NCBI GenBank assembly: GCA_002329205.1
Contig: DCTC01000001.1
Span: 644,623-708,622 of the forward strand
DNA from: Candidatus Roizmanbacteria bacterium UBA1450
GTDB lineage: Bacteria; Patescibacteriota; Microgenomatia; UBA1406; GWC2-37-13
Length of the DNA: 64,000 bases
Direction of reading: 5' to 3'
A program made the translations under genes and the position numbers. Of the stretch, positions 50,126-58,969 are shown one piece after another (positions within the stretch are counted from its first letter, which is position 1; every line of letters begins with the position of its first letter). The notes under the pieces were generated by a model. That model was not told the DNA's origin, did no database searches, and was given only the letters and a program-made list of their open reading frames with translations.

Positions 50126-50644
50126 ATGAAATTGAAATTATATGGTGTCGCAGGACTTACTGTCATCATACTTGCATGGTCATCAATGTCCGTGAAGCAA
50201 AACGGAGAAGTAATGGGAATCGTGGTGATCCCCTCGCATACTCCAACACCCACCTCTACTCCGTCACCCACGCTTACACCCACACCGACATTTACTCCCA
50301 CCCCCACGCTTACCCCGACAAACACACCGACGCCGACGAATACGCCGACACCCATGCCGACGAGTGCATTTGAGCAGTACTTTGATCAATACAGTGCACA
50401 ATACGGCGTTGATAAAGAAGTTTTGAAAAAGATTGCGTATTGTGAGTCAGGAGCTCATCCAGGAGCAAACAACGGGGAATATGGAGGGATGTTTCAGTAT
50501 TCGGTCACGACCTGGGAAGAGACACGTCGTCTGATGGGTGCAGATCCCAATCCTGATCTCCGATTCGGCGCCAAAGAGTCAATAGAAACGACAGCATTCA
50601 AATTATCTCGCGGAGGAGATAGGGCCTGGGCCAATTGCAGATAA
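50126..50644 (+). CDS. Secreted transglycosylase-like (lysozyme-fold) protein with Pro-Thr linker
   Basis: 172 residues. A signal peptide (residues ~1-22) is followed by a TPTPT linker (residues ~36-82, period-two Thr-Pro), then a ~90-residue domain: 'EVLKKIAYCESGAHPGANNG' carries the catalytic Glu of Rpf/SLT-type muralytic domains (C-E-S-G), followed by 'YGGMFQYSVTTWEETRRLMG' (G-x-x-Q-F/Y-x-x-x-T-W) and 'DLRFGAKESIETTAFKLSRG' ending in 'RAWANCR'. The two Cys probably form a disulfide. It cleaves peptidoglycan, of self or of a host cell (inference). Confidence 0.86.
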   Translation: MKLKLYGVAGLTVIILAWSSMSVKQNGEVMGIVVIPSHTPTPTSTPSPTLTPTPTFTPTPTLTPTNTPTPTNTPTPMPTSAFEQYFDQYSAQYGVDKEVLKKIAYCESGAHPGANNGEYGGMFQYSVTTWEETRRLMGADPNPDLRFGAKESIETTAFKLSRGGDRAWANCR

Positions 50645-50680
50645 TTGATAAGGCAGCGATTATGTTTATGAAATTAATTT

Positions 50681-51520
50681 ATGAAAGCAATGAAACAGAT
50701 TTTTTCGCATAACGGGAAGATAAAGCCCTTGTCAGAAGCCATTATTCCTGCAGACCGGATCGAATCGATGTACGGATTCGGTGTTTATGAAACTCTTAAA
50801 GTAAGGAATCATATTGTATATTTCGTGAAAGAACATATCGAACGGCTTTTCCACTCAGCAGACTGTATTGATTTAATACACGAGTATACGCGATCTGATA
50901 TTGAATCTGCACTTACAGAACTTCTGGCAGAAGTGGACGCGGATTCACTGAATATCAAAATATTGCTTATCGGCGGACCCGATGCAACAGATGCTCAATT
51001 CTTTATATTTCCTCTCGCTCCGCTGTATCCAAAAAAATCCTGGTATCGGGATGGAGTAACAGTCTGCAGCTATGTATACGAGCGTTGGATGCCCCAGTCA
51101 AAATCTCTCAATATGCTTCCGAGTTATTATTACTATACCCAGGCGAAACGGGAAGGTCATTATGATGCGTTATTCGTTGATACTAATTTGTGTGTCCGCG
51201 AAGGAACGAGGACGAATTTCTATGTCATGAAAGGCAGCCATATTTGTTCTCCGCCAAAAGAAGAGGTTCTGGAGGGGGTAACCATGAAGACAATAGAACG
51301 TGCCATACGCACAAGTGATTTCTCTATCACGTACAAGAAAATTCCCTATACGTCGTTGAGCACATATGACTCTACCTTTTTGAGTAGTACAAGTTCAAAA
51401 ATACTTCCCATCAGGACTATAGACGGAAAAGAATTTCGGATCTCATCCGAACTCCAGAAGCTTATTGAGTTGTACAATCAGGCACTTGAGCGTTCAGGTG
51501 GAGATCTGCGACGAATTTAA
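50681..51520 (+). CDS. Class IV aminotransferase (branched-chain aminotransferase / ADC lyase family)
   Basis: 279 residues. 'ESMYGFGVYETLKVRNH' (the D/G-x-G-V/F-Y/F-E-T motif), 'FVKEHIERLFHSAD' with the phosphate-contact Arg, 'PQSKSLNMLPSYYYYTQAKR' with the PLP Lys of K-S/T-x-N, and 'LCVREGTRTNFYVMKG' with the Glu-x-x-x-x-N block are all present, so it should bind PLP. Family members include IlvE, DAAT and PabC; which reaction applies is not clear. An isolated enzyme here is unusual since no amino-acid pathway genes surround it. Confidence 0.84.
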   Translation: MKAMKQIFSHNGKIKPLSEAIIPADRIESMYGFGVYETLKVRNHIVYFVKEHIERLFHSADCIDLIHEYTRSDIESALTELLAEVDADSLNIKILLIGGPDATDAQFFIFPLAPLYPKKSWYRDGVTVCSYVYERWMPQSKSLNMLPSYYYYTQAKREGHYDALFVDTNLCVREGTRTNFYVMKGSHICSPPKEEVLEGVTMKTIERAIRTSDFSITYKKIPYTSLSTYDSTFLSSTSSKILPIRTIDGKEFRISSELQKLIELYNQALERSGGDLRRI

Positions 51521-52056
51521 ATCAGGTCTTTTTTAATCATTTCACGGACCCATGGAGCAAGGATCGCATAAAGTGGACTTTTTTTGTTTGTAATTTCTTC
51601 CGTTTTCTGGAGCGAGTATCCGTAGGCATACTCCAGATTTATCCGAGGTACAGTGGCTGTTTTACAGGTGTAAATATGGCAAACTTCATGTTCGATATAG
51701 GTACTGTGCGGGTCACGGGCTTTGTAGTAAATAGATCCCTCGTGAGTCGGTGATGCAGTCAAATCACCCTTCTGCAATCCGAGTTCCCGATCAAGAGTGC
51801 GATATATAGTGTCTGTATCTGCCTCAAGTTGATTTTCTGTATAAAGCTGATGGGACGAAACAGTAAGATCGAAGACATTGTCAAATACCGGGTGCTTGCG
51901 ATGCTGGAGGATCGCAAAGTCGTTGTAAAAAACAGCAACGGTAATTGCTCGGTGTAGGATGCCATTTTTGTGAGCTTCCCATCGTTCTACCTTGTCAAGA
52001 ATCGTATCATTTCGGTCAACATGAGCAATGTATTGGGTTTCGTCATAGTAGCTCAT
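51517..52056 (-). CDS. NUDIX hydrolase-like protein (IPP-isomerase-like subgroup)
   Basis: 179 residues. 'DKVERWEAHKNGILHRAITV' is the N-terminal signature of the IDI/NUDIX subgroup (x-x-x-H-x-x-G-x-L-H-R-A), 'ILQHRKHPVF' continues it, and the Nudix-box region reads 'EADTDTIYRTLDRELGLQKG' with R-x-x-x-x-E-L-G retained but two of the usual Glu replaced (Thr and Arg). Metal binding may therefore be altered. It overlaps the aminotransferase 3' end by four bases, convergent. Confidence 0.78.
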   Translation of the reverse strand: MSYYDETQYIAHVDRNDTILDKVERWEAHKNGILHRAITVAVFYNDFAILQHRKHPVFDNVFDLTVSSHQLYTENQLEADTDTIYRTLDRELGLQKGDLTASPTHEGSIYYKARDPHSTYIEHEVCHIYTCKTATVPRINLEYAYGYSLQKTEEITNKKSPLYAILAPWVREMIKKDLI

Positions 52057-52074
52057 GTGGGTATTGTATCAGTT

Positions 52075-55000
52075 TCAATTTTCATTGTCAGCTTTTTCTT
52101 GGAGTTTAGATTTGATGGCATTGAGGGAATCTGTTGCATCGTCACCTGTGGGTGCTGGTGTGTCAACAGATTCCAGCTTTTCCTGGACTGCTTTGACCCG
52201 ATCTTCGATGCTCTGGGGTGTTTGTTCCTCTTCGAGATTCATATGCATTTCTTTTTGTTCTTCTTCTTTTTGCGGTACATCGACAAATACTTCGTCCTCT
52301 TCCTGTTCTTTCTGCATTTTTTCTTTGACTGACTCTTCGCGTTCCAATATTTTCTGAATCATCTTGGCAGCTTCAAGTTTGGCTTTCAAATAGACAATAA
52401 GCTCTTCACCCTTGAGATTATTGATCAGGAAAATCGGAAGGAGATAGCCGAGTTCATCAAGGCCTTCCTGCTGAATACGTTCATCTGGTGAGAGGATTTT
52501 GTTGAGAGTATTGGTAATGTAAACGATTTCCTGTTCAACCCAGTCTTTGCGGGTTTTAATCGTTTCAGTAACCGGTACCTCACCTTCTTCATAATGTTTT
52601 GTCCACATGTCTTTGACTTCTTCATAATCTTCAAGTGAGATGCTTTGCGGGATAGAAATTGTTTTTTCGATATGTTTTTCCGGTTCACTGGCAACTTCCA
52701 TTTGTTTTTGCATGACATCGCTGACCTGCTGAGGTTCCATGCCTTCTTCCTGAGCTACCTTTTCGATAATCTGGTCTGACGAGATGATCGAATCAGCAAG
52801 TGTGATAAGCACAGTCTGGACGCTAGCTTTTGGAATTCCGGACGATTCATTTATTGTCTGAACTATATTTTCAGAAGGCTGGTTGATATTGTTTGCATAA
52901 GTTGTCATTATGTTTTTGATCTGTTGCGTTTTGAGTTGAGTCTGTTCGGCAAGGTTTTGCACAAATGTATCATTTTCAATTGCTGACATCATCAGGTTGT
53001 GAATAATCTTCTGTGATTCCTGCTCAGTTATATTGGATTGCTGGGAAACCTGCTTAACTAGTGATTCTTTTGGCGAAGTGGGCGAAACGGATTGCGGTAC
53101 TGCATTGGAAATCTTTTGAATGTGCTGTTCGGAGATATGGGTTGCTTGCGATATCTGTGAAACAATCTCCGGTGAGTTTGTAACGACTTCAGCGGTAGAT
53201 TGCATTACGTTTTGAACTTGCTCTGTGGTCAGATTGGTCTGTTCTGCAACGGATTGTACAAGCTGAGCGGGTGCTTCTGTGAGGTGAGGCGCGTATGACT
53301 CGTAGGTCGTCTTTATGGTGTTTGCGTCAATTTGCGTTGCCTGTGAAACCTGATTGATCAATTGTTCATTTGATGCAAACTGCTGGATGACATTGGTGAC
53401 ATCTTGTTCAGTCAGAGTTTCGGCAGTAGATGTTTCAGTAATAATAGTTTCGGCAACGGGTGCTTCATCAGGAGATGCAGTCAGAGTCGTCACAGAATGT
53501 GCAATTTGCTGAATATTCTGCGTCGGAATATTCGTAACCTGTGTGATTTGTTCTTGATAGTGAGCAGAATTTGAGACAGCAGTCGCTGCGGATTGAATAA
53601 TTTGTTCTGCGTGTTCCTTTGTTACATTTGTTTCCGATGCGACGGTATTGATTAGATTTGTCGAGGACTGATCCAGGTGAGAACTAAATGACTGGAGGAC
53701 ATGTTCTACGGTTGACTGCTGAAGATGTGTTTCTTCAGCGACTTGTGTCGTCAGATCAGTATTTTGACTAAATGATTGTATGACATTTTGGATGGCTTGG
53801 TTCTCCACTGATGTTACGGTCGCAACATGTTCAATTGCCGGCTGCTCAGATTTTTTGCTGATTTCAACTGTCTTGCCAATAGTAGTGGATATTTTCTCTA
53901 CTGTATCGTTTTGAACATGAGCGGATTTGGCGATCGTTGTCTGTTCTGTTTTTGAATTTGACACAGTCTGTGATACTGTCTGGAGTATTTGCTGTACTTG
54001 GTTTTCGTGTATTTGGGTTTCCTGCGCAACTTTCTGTACGATTGTGTGCGAAGCTTGATTGATGTTGTTGGCAAAGCTTTTCATGACATTCTGTACTTGC
54101 TCCGTTTGCATATTGGTCTGATTCGCGACGCTTTGCATGGTGATCTTATTGTTTGATATCTCGTTGAGGACATTCTGGATCGTTTTGGTAGTTGCACGAG
54201 CGGGCTTTGAGGCTGTCCGTACAACTGCAGAGATCGTAGGCTTTTCTTCAGCAGAGGTGGTTGCGACTTCTACAGCATTACTGATAATAGTATGCACATC
54301 GCCGGTTGATGTTTTTGATTTTTCTGCAACATCCTTGATTACAGAAGATGTCTGGAGGACTTTTGATGTTTCCTGCAATATGGATGAAACTGCTTTCTGT
54401 TCTGTCTTCGTTTCGGAAGAGATTTTTTCTACAATACGGCTCGCCGGCTGATCCATATTTTTGACAAATGATTGAACAACTGCTTTGACGATAACTGGTG
54501 GCTGCCCGCTCGGAGGGGCAATTTGCTCCAGAAGTTGTTCATTACTTGCAACGGAGTTGAATGTCTGGGTGACGACTTGTCCGACTTCAGGCGGAGGGAA
54601 TTGGGTAGTTGAGGATATCGTCTGCAAAGTCGATTCTTCATGTGTGACGGATGAGCGGATGCTGGTCAATACTTTTGAGATCTGTTTTCTGTCCAGTTTT
54701 TCGACTGTCGCTACTTGATGAAGAATTTGCGCCTGTGAGCTTATAGTCCCTGCCTGTCGAAGAACATCCTTTACTGTGTTGACAGTCGTATTGTTTTCTT
54801 TTGCAATAGTTGTCACGATCTTTGATACTGGATGATTTGAGTACTTATTATATGTATTAAGAATATTATTGACGACTTGCGGAGGAGTACTTGTTGACTT
54901 TGCGATTGCCTGGATCGCCTGGTCATTATTAGTAATATTTTTGGTATACGTATTCGTAATATTTGTTACTTTTTCTTTTGGCACGTGAGTCTCATTTACA

Positions 55001-56730
55001 ACCATCTGAGAGATGGTCACGGTCTGCGGCATGGATTTGATGAGTGATTCACGGATCCGTGCTTTCTCGGATACGGATGTAGAAGTGGAAGCAATAATTG
55101 TTCGAGCCATTGAGTCATTCTTGATTGCACGAGCAAAGAGTTCCGAACGCAGGTTCATGTATTGCTGTCGTTCGTTCGGACGCTGCGCTTTTACCGGATT
55201 GGCAAGATACGTAAGATTCTGAGTTACAACGCTCTGCATCTGTTTATTTGTCTCAACTCGTGCGATATCCGTAATTCGTGAGGCGGAAAGATTGAGATTC
55301 TTGGCAAGATCCACTGTCATGCTCTTTTTCATCTGCTCAAGAGATCCGAGAGAAACACGGATGTCGGTTTTGACCGGGACATCTGTATCCAGTTTCATAG
55401 TCGGTCTGGCCGGCGGTCCTGAAGGTGAAGGACCTTTTGATGGTCCGCCACGCATATTGTCATACATAGCAAGGAGAATATTTTTCATGGCATAAATACC
55501 GTCACAACAGTAATCACGGAAGATGCGGAGAAGCCACCAGGGGAAAAAAGTGACAGCCCACAACATAATAAGCGTGATGACGTATTCGGCAAAGGTGTCG
55601 ACATAGCTCCCGTTATTTCCTGCTGCAATAGGGCGATTGAAGCCCATAACAGAATCCACTCGTTGTGCCGGTCCTCCATACACGATATTTATACCAGTTG
55701 TATAGACATATCCTTCAGGTCGAAATATTCCCGGCTCACTAACACGTGAAAAGTCAAAACTGAACGGTATCCCGTATTTCCAGATCTGTGCCATACCTCC
55801 CAAAAAGAGGGTAAGCAGCGGGCCATAAAACAGCCATTGGAAAAACACACCAATCCAGATCCAACCCGTGTTGCGGATAAATATAAATGGCATGAGAAGA
55901 GCAAGGAACGGAGAGACGAAAAGTAAAAACCACAACAGTATTTTCCGCAAAAGGAGCATAGTTCCCATCACATAATAACTGACATTGGTAAGCTTCAGCA
56001 TAAAGACTTCAGCATCTATTCCCTCTTTGACGCGGATATTGAGATCACGGCATCCGACAAATGTTCTGTAGCTGTCTTCGGTGCCGCCGAGGAGATTGGA
56101 GTTGTTGGGATTGGCAAAGTAAATATTAAAAAGTTCTCTTCCACCGAGACGTTCGTACGAAAATCTCATTAATATTTCGGAAAATTCGATGAGTGCAAAT
56201 ACAATAGACGCGGAAAATGCGACATAGAGAAGCATGGTGCCCACTTTGATAATTGTCGGCCAGACACGGATTTTGAAATCATAATTGGTTTTTTGGCTGA
56301 TAATATATCCAATGCCGAAAACGGCTGCTACGAGTACGACGCCAAAAAGTGCAATCATAGCAGTGTAAAGCCAGATGTCCGTGAGAATTTGTGCGTTGTC
56401 TATCGCACTTGTCGTGAGTACCCAATAGAGAAATTGGCGAGCACGCTCATCAGCTTTTCCTTGTGCTGTTATTTCCGGATCTTCGACCCAATAGTGTTTT
56501 GTTTTAGGATCAGTGAGAAAGTCTGCGTAGCTTGTCGCACATGATTCTCCGATTTCATCATATATCGGCATGACTTCATTGGGGCAGCTCAAAGATTCAT
56601 GATTGCCGCAGAAAATCGGAGGTTTGTCAACAGGAGGAAAACCATAGAAATCCGTTTGTGCGCGTACGGTTTGTAGAGGGAGAAAATACAAAAATAGCGC
56701 TCCGATGATGATAAGCTTACGTAGATTCAT
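52075..56730 (-). CDS. Giant VirB6/TrbL-like membrane protein with a long helical repeat tail
   Basis: 1551 residues. A signal or first helix (1-24), an extracytoplasmic Cys-containing loop, and membrane helices at ~121-145, 158-182, 250-285, 290-312 and ~395-415 give the layout of VirB6/TrbL-type conjugation channel proteins. A Pro/Gly linker ('GGPSKGPSPSGPPARPT') leads to about 900 residues of Gln/Thr/Ser-rich tandem helical repeats, e.g. 'VAEQTNLTTEQVQNVMQSTA' and 'ISQATHISEQHIQKISNAVP' (recurring T-x-[I/L/V]-x-x-x-x-[V/I]-x-x-[V/I]), then an acidic coiled tail ('MQKEQEEDEVFVDVPQKEEE'). Such fusions are typical of CPR pilus/T4SS-like loci; the pilin genes lie 4-6 kb away. Confidence 0.78.
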   Translation of the reverse strand: MNLRKLIIIGALFLYFLPLQTVRAQTDFYGFPPVDKPPIFCGNHESLSCPNEVMPIYDEIGESCATSYADFLTDPKTKHYWVEDPEITAQGKADERARQFLYWVLTTSAIDNAQILTDIWLYTAMIALFGVVLVAAVFGIGYIISQKTNYDFKIRVWPTIIKVGTMLLYVAFSASIVFALIEFSEILMRFSYERLGGRELFNIYFANPNNSNLLGGTEDSYRTFVGCRDLNIRVKEGIDAEVFMLKLTNVSYYVMGTMLLLRKILLWFLLFVSPFLALLMPFIFIRNTGWIWIGVFFQWLFYGPLLTLFLGGMAQIWKYGIPFSFDFSRVSEPGIFRPEGYVYTTGINIVYGGPAQRVDSVMGFNRPIAAGNNGSYVDTFAEYVITLIMLWAVTFFPWWLLRIFRDYCCDGIYAMKNILLAMYDNMRGGPSKGPSPSGPPARPTMKLDTDVPVKTDIRVSLGSLEQMKKSMTVDLAKNLNLSASRITDIARVETNKQMQSVVTQNLTYLANPVKAQRPNERQQYMNLRSELFARAIKNDSMARTIIASTSTSVSEKARIRESLIKSMPQTVTISQMVVNETHVPKEKVTNITNTYTKNITNNDQAIQAIAKSTSTPPQVVNNILNTYNKYSNHPVSKIVTTIAKENNTTVNTVKDVLRQAGTISSQAQILHQVATVEKLDRKQISKVLTSIRSSVTHEESTLQTISSTTQFPPPEVGQVVTQTFNSVASNEQLLEQIAPPSGQPPVIVKAVVQSFVKNMDQPASRIVEKISSETKTEQKAVSSILQETSKVLQTSSVIKDVAEKSKTSTGDVHTIISNAVEVATTSAEEKPTISAVVRTASKPARATTKTIQNVLNEISNNKITMQSVANQTNMQTEQVQNVMKSFANNINQASHTIVQKVAQETQIHENQVQQILQTVSQTVSNSKTEQTTIAKSAHVQNDTVEKISTTIGKTVEISKKSEQPAIEHVATVTSVENQAIQNVIQSFSQNTDLTTQVAEETHLQQSTVEHVLQSFSSHLDQSSTNLINTVASETNVTKEHAEQIIQSAATAVSNSAHYQEQITQVTNIPTQNIQQIAHSVTTLTASPDEAPVAETIITETSTAETLTEQDVTNVIQQFASNEQLINQVSQATQIDANTIKTTYESYAPHLTEAPAQLVQSVAEQTNLTTEQVQNVMQSTAEVVTNSPEIVSQISQATHISEQHIQKISNAVPQSVSPTSPKESLVKQVSQQSNITEQESQKIIHNLMMSAIENDTFVQNLAEQTQLKTQQIKNIMTTYANNINQPSENIVQTINESSGIPKASVQTVLITLADSIISSDQIIEKVAQEEGMEPQQVSDVMQKQMEVASEPEKHIEKTISIPQSISLEDYEEVKDMWTKHYEEGEVPVTETIKTRKDWVEQEIVYITNTLNKILSPDERIQQEGLDELGYLLPIFLINNLKGEELIVYLKAKLEAAKMIQKILEREESVKEKMQKEQEEDEVFVDVPQKEEEQKEMHMNLEEEQTPQSIEDRVKAVQEKLESVDTPAPTGDDATDSLNAIKSKLQEKADNEN

Positions 56731-56822
56731 AATTGGAATAGGTTAAGATATATCCTTCATATTTCATATTAGTATAGATAAAGAAGATTGACAATATTGT
56801 AATTCTCTGCAATCATGTAATT

Positions 56823-58868
56823 ATGAGAACTATACGAATACTTCTAATTGCGCTTGCGTTATTACTTCTCCCGCAAATCGCGTCAGCTCAAGAAGCACCT
56901 CCTGCAGTATGGAAACCTCTCTGTGTTCCCTTCAAACATTGTAGTGAAGGAAAAGATAATGTGAGCTGTAATCCGCTAAAATCCAAAAATCCGCAGGCTG
57001 ATACAATTCATTGGAGCGGACACTGGGGTCACCGCGCTCAACTTGACTTAACCGGTCTGGAAATTCCTCCAAATCAGAAAGTTGTCCTTATGGAGTGTAT
57101 AAAACCTCATCAAAAACCGCTGGACGACAACAAGGACGGAGAAAGTGATTGGTATTGTACAACTGGTTTTTCTGAAACTGATAAGCAATTCTATTGCGGT
57201 GGCGGCAGCGATAGTGCGTCCTGTGATGTGAAGACATTCCTAAATCAGCATCCGCTTATCCGCTATGGTATAGCAGGAGACTCTTCCGTATCTCAAAACG
57301 GTACGGTTATTGATAAACTGGCACCGGATTATGGTTTCTTTTATAAAACGAATGCAGATCTCAATGATGTGACTGATCCGTTTTGGACTGCAGATGCAAA
57401 GACGGAGTTAATGACAGATGCCAAAGGAGATCTCAATGTCTCATACGCCGAAGTCCAGGGATATACGACCTGGCTTGCAGTACGAAAATATGTACTTTAT
57501 TACGTTCCCGAAGTCATACCCACTCCGGCAAACAGGAATCCAGTAGGGACAGGCGGTCAGCAGCAGGACCAGCTCACCTGGCGGGATATAACTGAATTCG
57601 AAGAGGATGAATGTGAATTCGGGAAAGGCTGGGATCCATATGGCCGTGTATTTGACGCTGTGTCCCTTGAACCGGTCCCCGGGGTATCGGTATCCCTGCT
57701 CCAAAAAAATCCACAAGGCACATTTGATGCAGGGTATGCGAAATCCAGAAATAATCTGATCATGAATCCGTTTATGACAGGATCAGCAGGTGATTTTTCT
57801 TTTTTTGTCGAAGACGGTGATTATCGTCTCACTCCCGTTATGTCCGGATATGTCCACCCGCTGACCAAAGATTGGACACAAAAAGGAAATGCAGCCCAGA
57901 TTTACTCCGATTTTTATCTCAATGACTCTCCGGCAATTTTACAGAGAGGAGCAATCCAACACAGAGATATTCCTTTTATTCCGTCAGATAATGTCGGAAA
58001 AACATATGATCTTGTGGTCCTCAATACGGAAAGCCGAACAGCCGCAAATGGTGACTTGATTTTCAGAGGACGGGTTTCTCATCCCTTTACCGAGGTCATT
58101 GTCGACACATGTCGAAACAATAATGGAGTAGAAGTCTGCTCTGACAGAAAAGTGTACGGTCGAGGGACAGGAGGAGCCGATAACGAAGGAAGATTCTCAG
58201 TCACTCTCAAACAATCAGAACTGAATCCAGGAGAGTATTACAAGCGATCATTTAGAAAGATTGATTTGCGGACTATGCAGTCTTCGGAATCCGAAAGTCT
58301 GAAAGGCGGTTTTACTCTCAACTCAATTCCTTCATATATCGAAGGATTTGCATATGATGAAAACGGAAAGCTTCTCCGCGAAGGATATGCCGGATTGTAT
58401 CTTGTCAGTATGCCCGTGCCTCAGTATGTGACACCAATCGACAGCAACGGCTATTTCAAAATTACATCCGAAAATATCCCGAATGAGCCTTATTTGATCA
58501 AATATCTCACAAAACAGGGTGATGAATACGTGCCGGTTGCCGAACTGAAAATATCTGACTTTTTGAATCAAAACAGAGATTTTCTGACAGCAGAGAATAT
58601 TGCTTTGTATACACCCGTGACAACTGCTTCCAATCCGAGACGAGATGTCACGCCGGAATTCCTACCAGAGCAGCAGGTTTCTCCGGTTGAGAAAGCTCCG
58701 GAAACAAATCAGGAAGCAGCTTCACCTACCGAACCGACGACTCAAGACACTTCCCGGAACCCGATGTACCTTGTGGGTGCCGTGCTCTTGCTGCTTATCG
58801 GCGGTGCGGGTGCACTTCTTGCCGTGTACGTGTACAAGAAACGCGCCACAGAAGGCGTAGATGTATAA
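56823..58868 (+). CDS. Surface-anchored protein with carboxypeptidase-regulatory-like domains
   Basis: 681 residues. A signal peptide ('ILLIALALLLLPQIASAQ') is followed by a Cys-containing N-terminal domain and a CarboxypepD_reg/CnaB-like beta sandwich 'GRVFDAVSLEPVPGVSVSLL', with a second related region near 'IEGFAYDENGKLLREGYAGL'. A Pro/Glu/Thr-rich stalk and a C-terminal helix ('PMYLVGAVLLLLIGGAGALL') with basic tail ('YKKRATEGVDV') anchor it in the membrane; there is no LPxTG. Divergent from the VirB6-like gene (92 bp apart), so it may belong to the same envelope machine. Confidence 0.76.
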   Translation: MRTIRILLIALALLLLPQIASAQEAPPAVWKPLCVPFKHCSEGKDNVSCNPLKSKNPQADTIHWSGHWGHRAQLDLTGLEIPPNQKVVLMECIKPHQKPLDDNKDGESDWYCTTGFSETDKQFYCGGGSDSASCDVKTFLNQHPLIRYGIAGDSSVSQNGTVIDKLAPDYGFFYKTNADLNDVTDPFWTADAKTELMTDAKGDLNVSYAEVQGYTTWLAVRKYVLYYVPEVIPTPANRNPVGTGGQQQDQLTWRDITEFEEDECEFGKGWDPYGRVFDAVSLEPVPGVSVSLLQKNPQGTFDAGYAKSRNNLIMNPFMTGSAGDFSFFVEDGDYRLTPVMSGYVHPLTKDWTQKGNAAQIYSDFYLNDSPAILQRGAIQHRDIPFIPSDNVGKTYDLVVLNTESRTAANGDLIFRGRVSHPFTEVIVDTCRNNNGVEVCSDRKVYGRGTGGADNEGRFSVTLKQSELNPGEYYKRSFRKIDLRTMQSSESESLKGGFTLNSIPSYIEGFAYDENGKLLREGYAGLYLVSMPVPQYVTPIDSNGYFKITSENIPNEPYLIKYLTKQGDEYVPVAELKISDFLNQNRDFLTAENIALYTPVTTASNPRRDVTPEFLPEQQVSPVEKAPETNQEAASPTEPTTQDTSRNPMYLVGAVLLLLIGGAGALLAVYVYKKRATEGVDV

Positions 58869-58969
58869 CAGATGAGGTAGACAATCTTCTTTGAGGAGTC
58901 AAGGCGTGTGATCCTATTGTGAAAGAAAAAGTTTTCATATATGCAATTATGTGATATATAATTACATAT

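Noticed and set aside
50246..50380. Short tandem repeat of ACACCGAC-type units as a CRISPR or VNTR
   Set aside because: It is the coding sequence of the Thr-Pro linker in the secreted transglycosylase-like protein; there are no spacers or cas genes. No CRISPR array was seen anywhere in the window.
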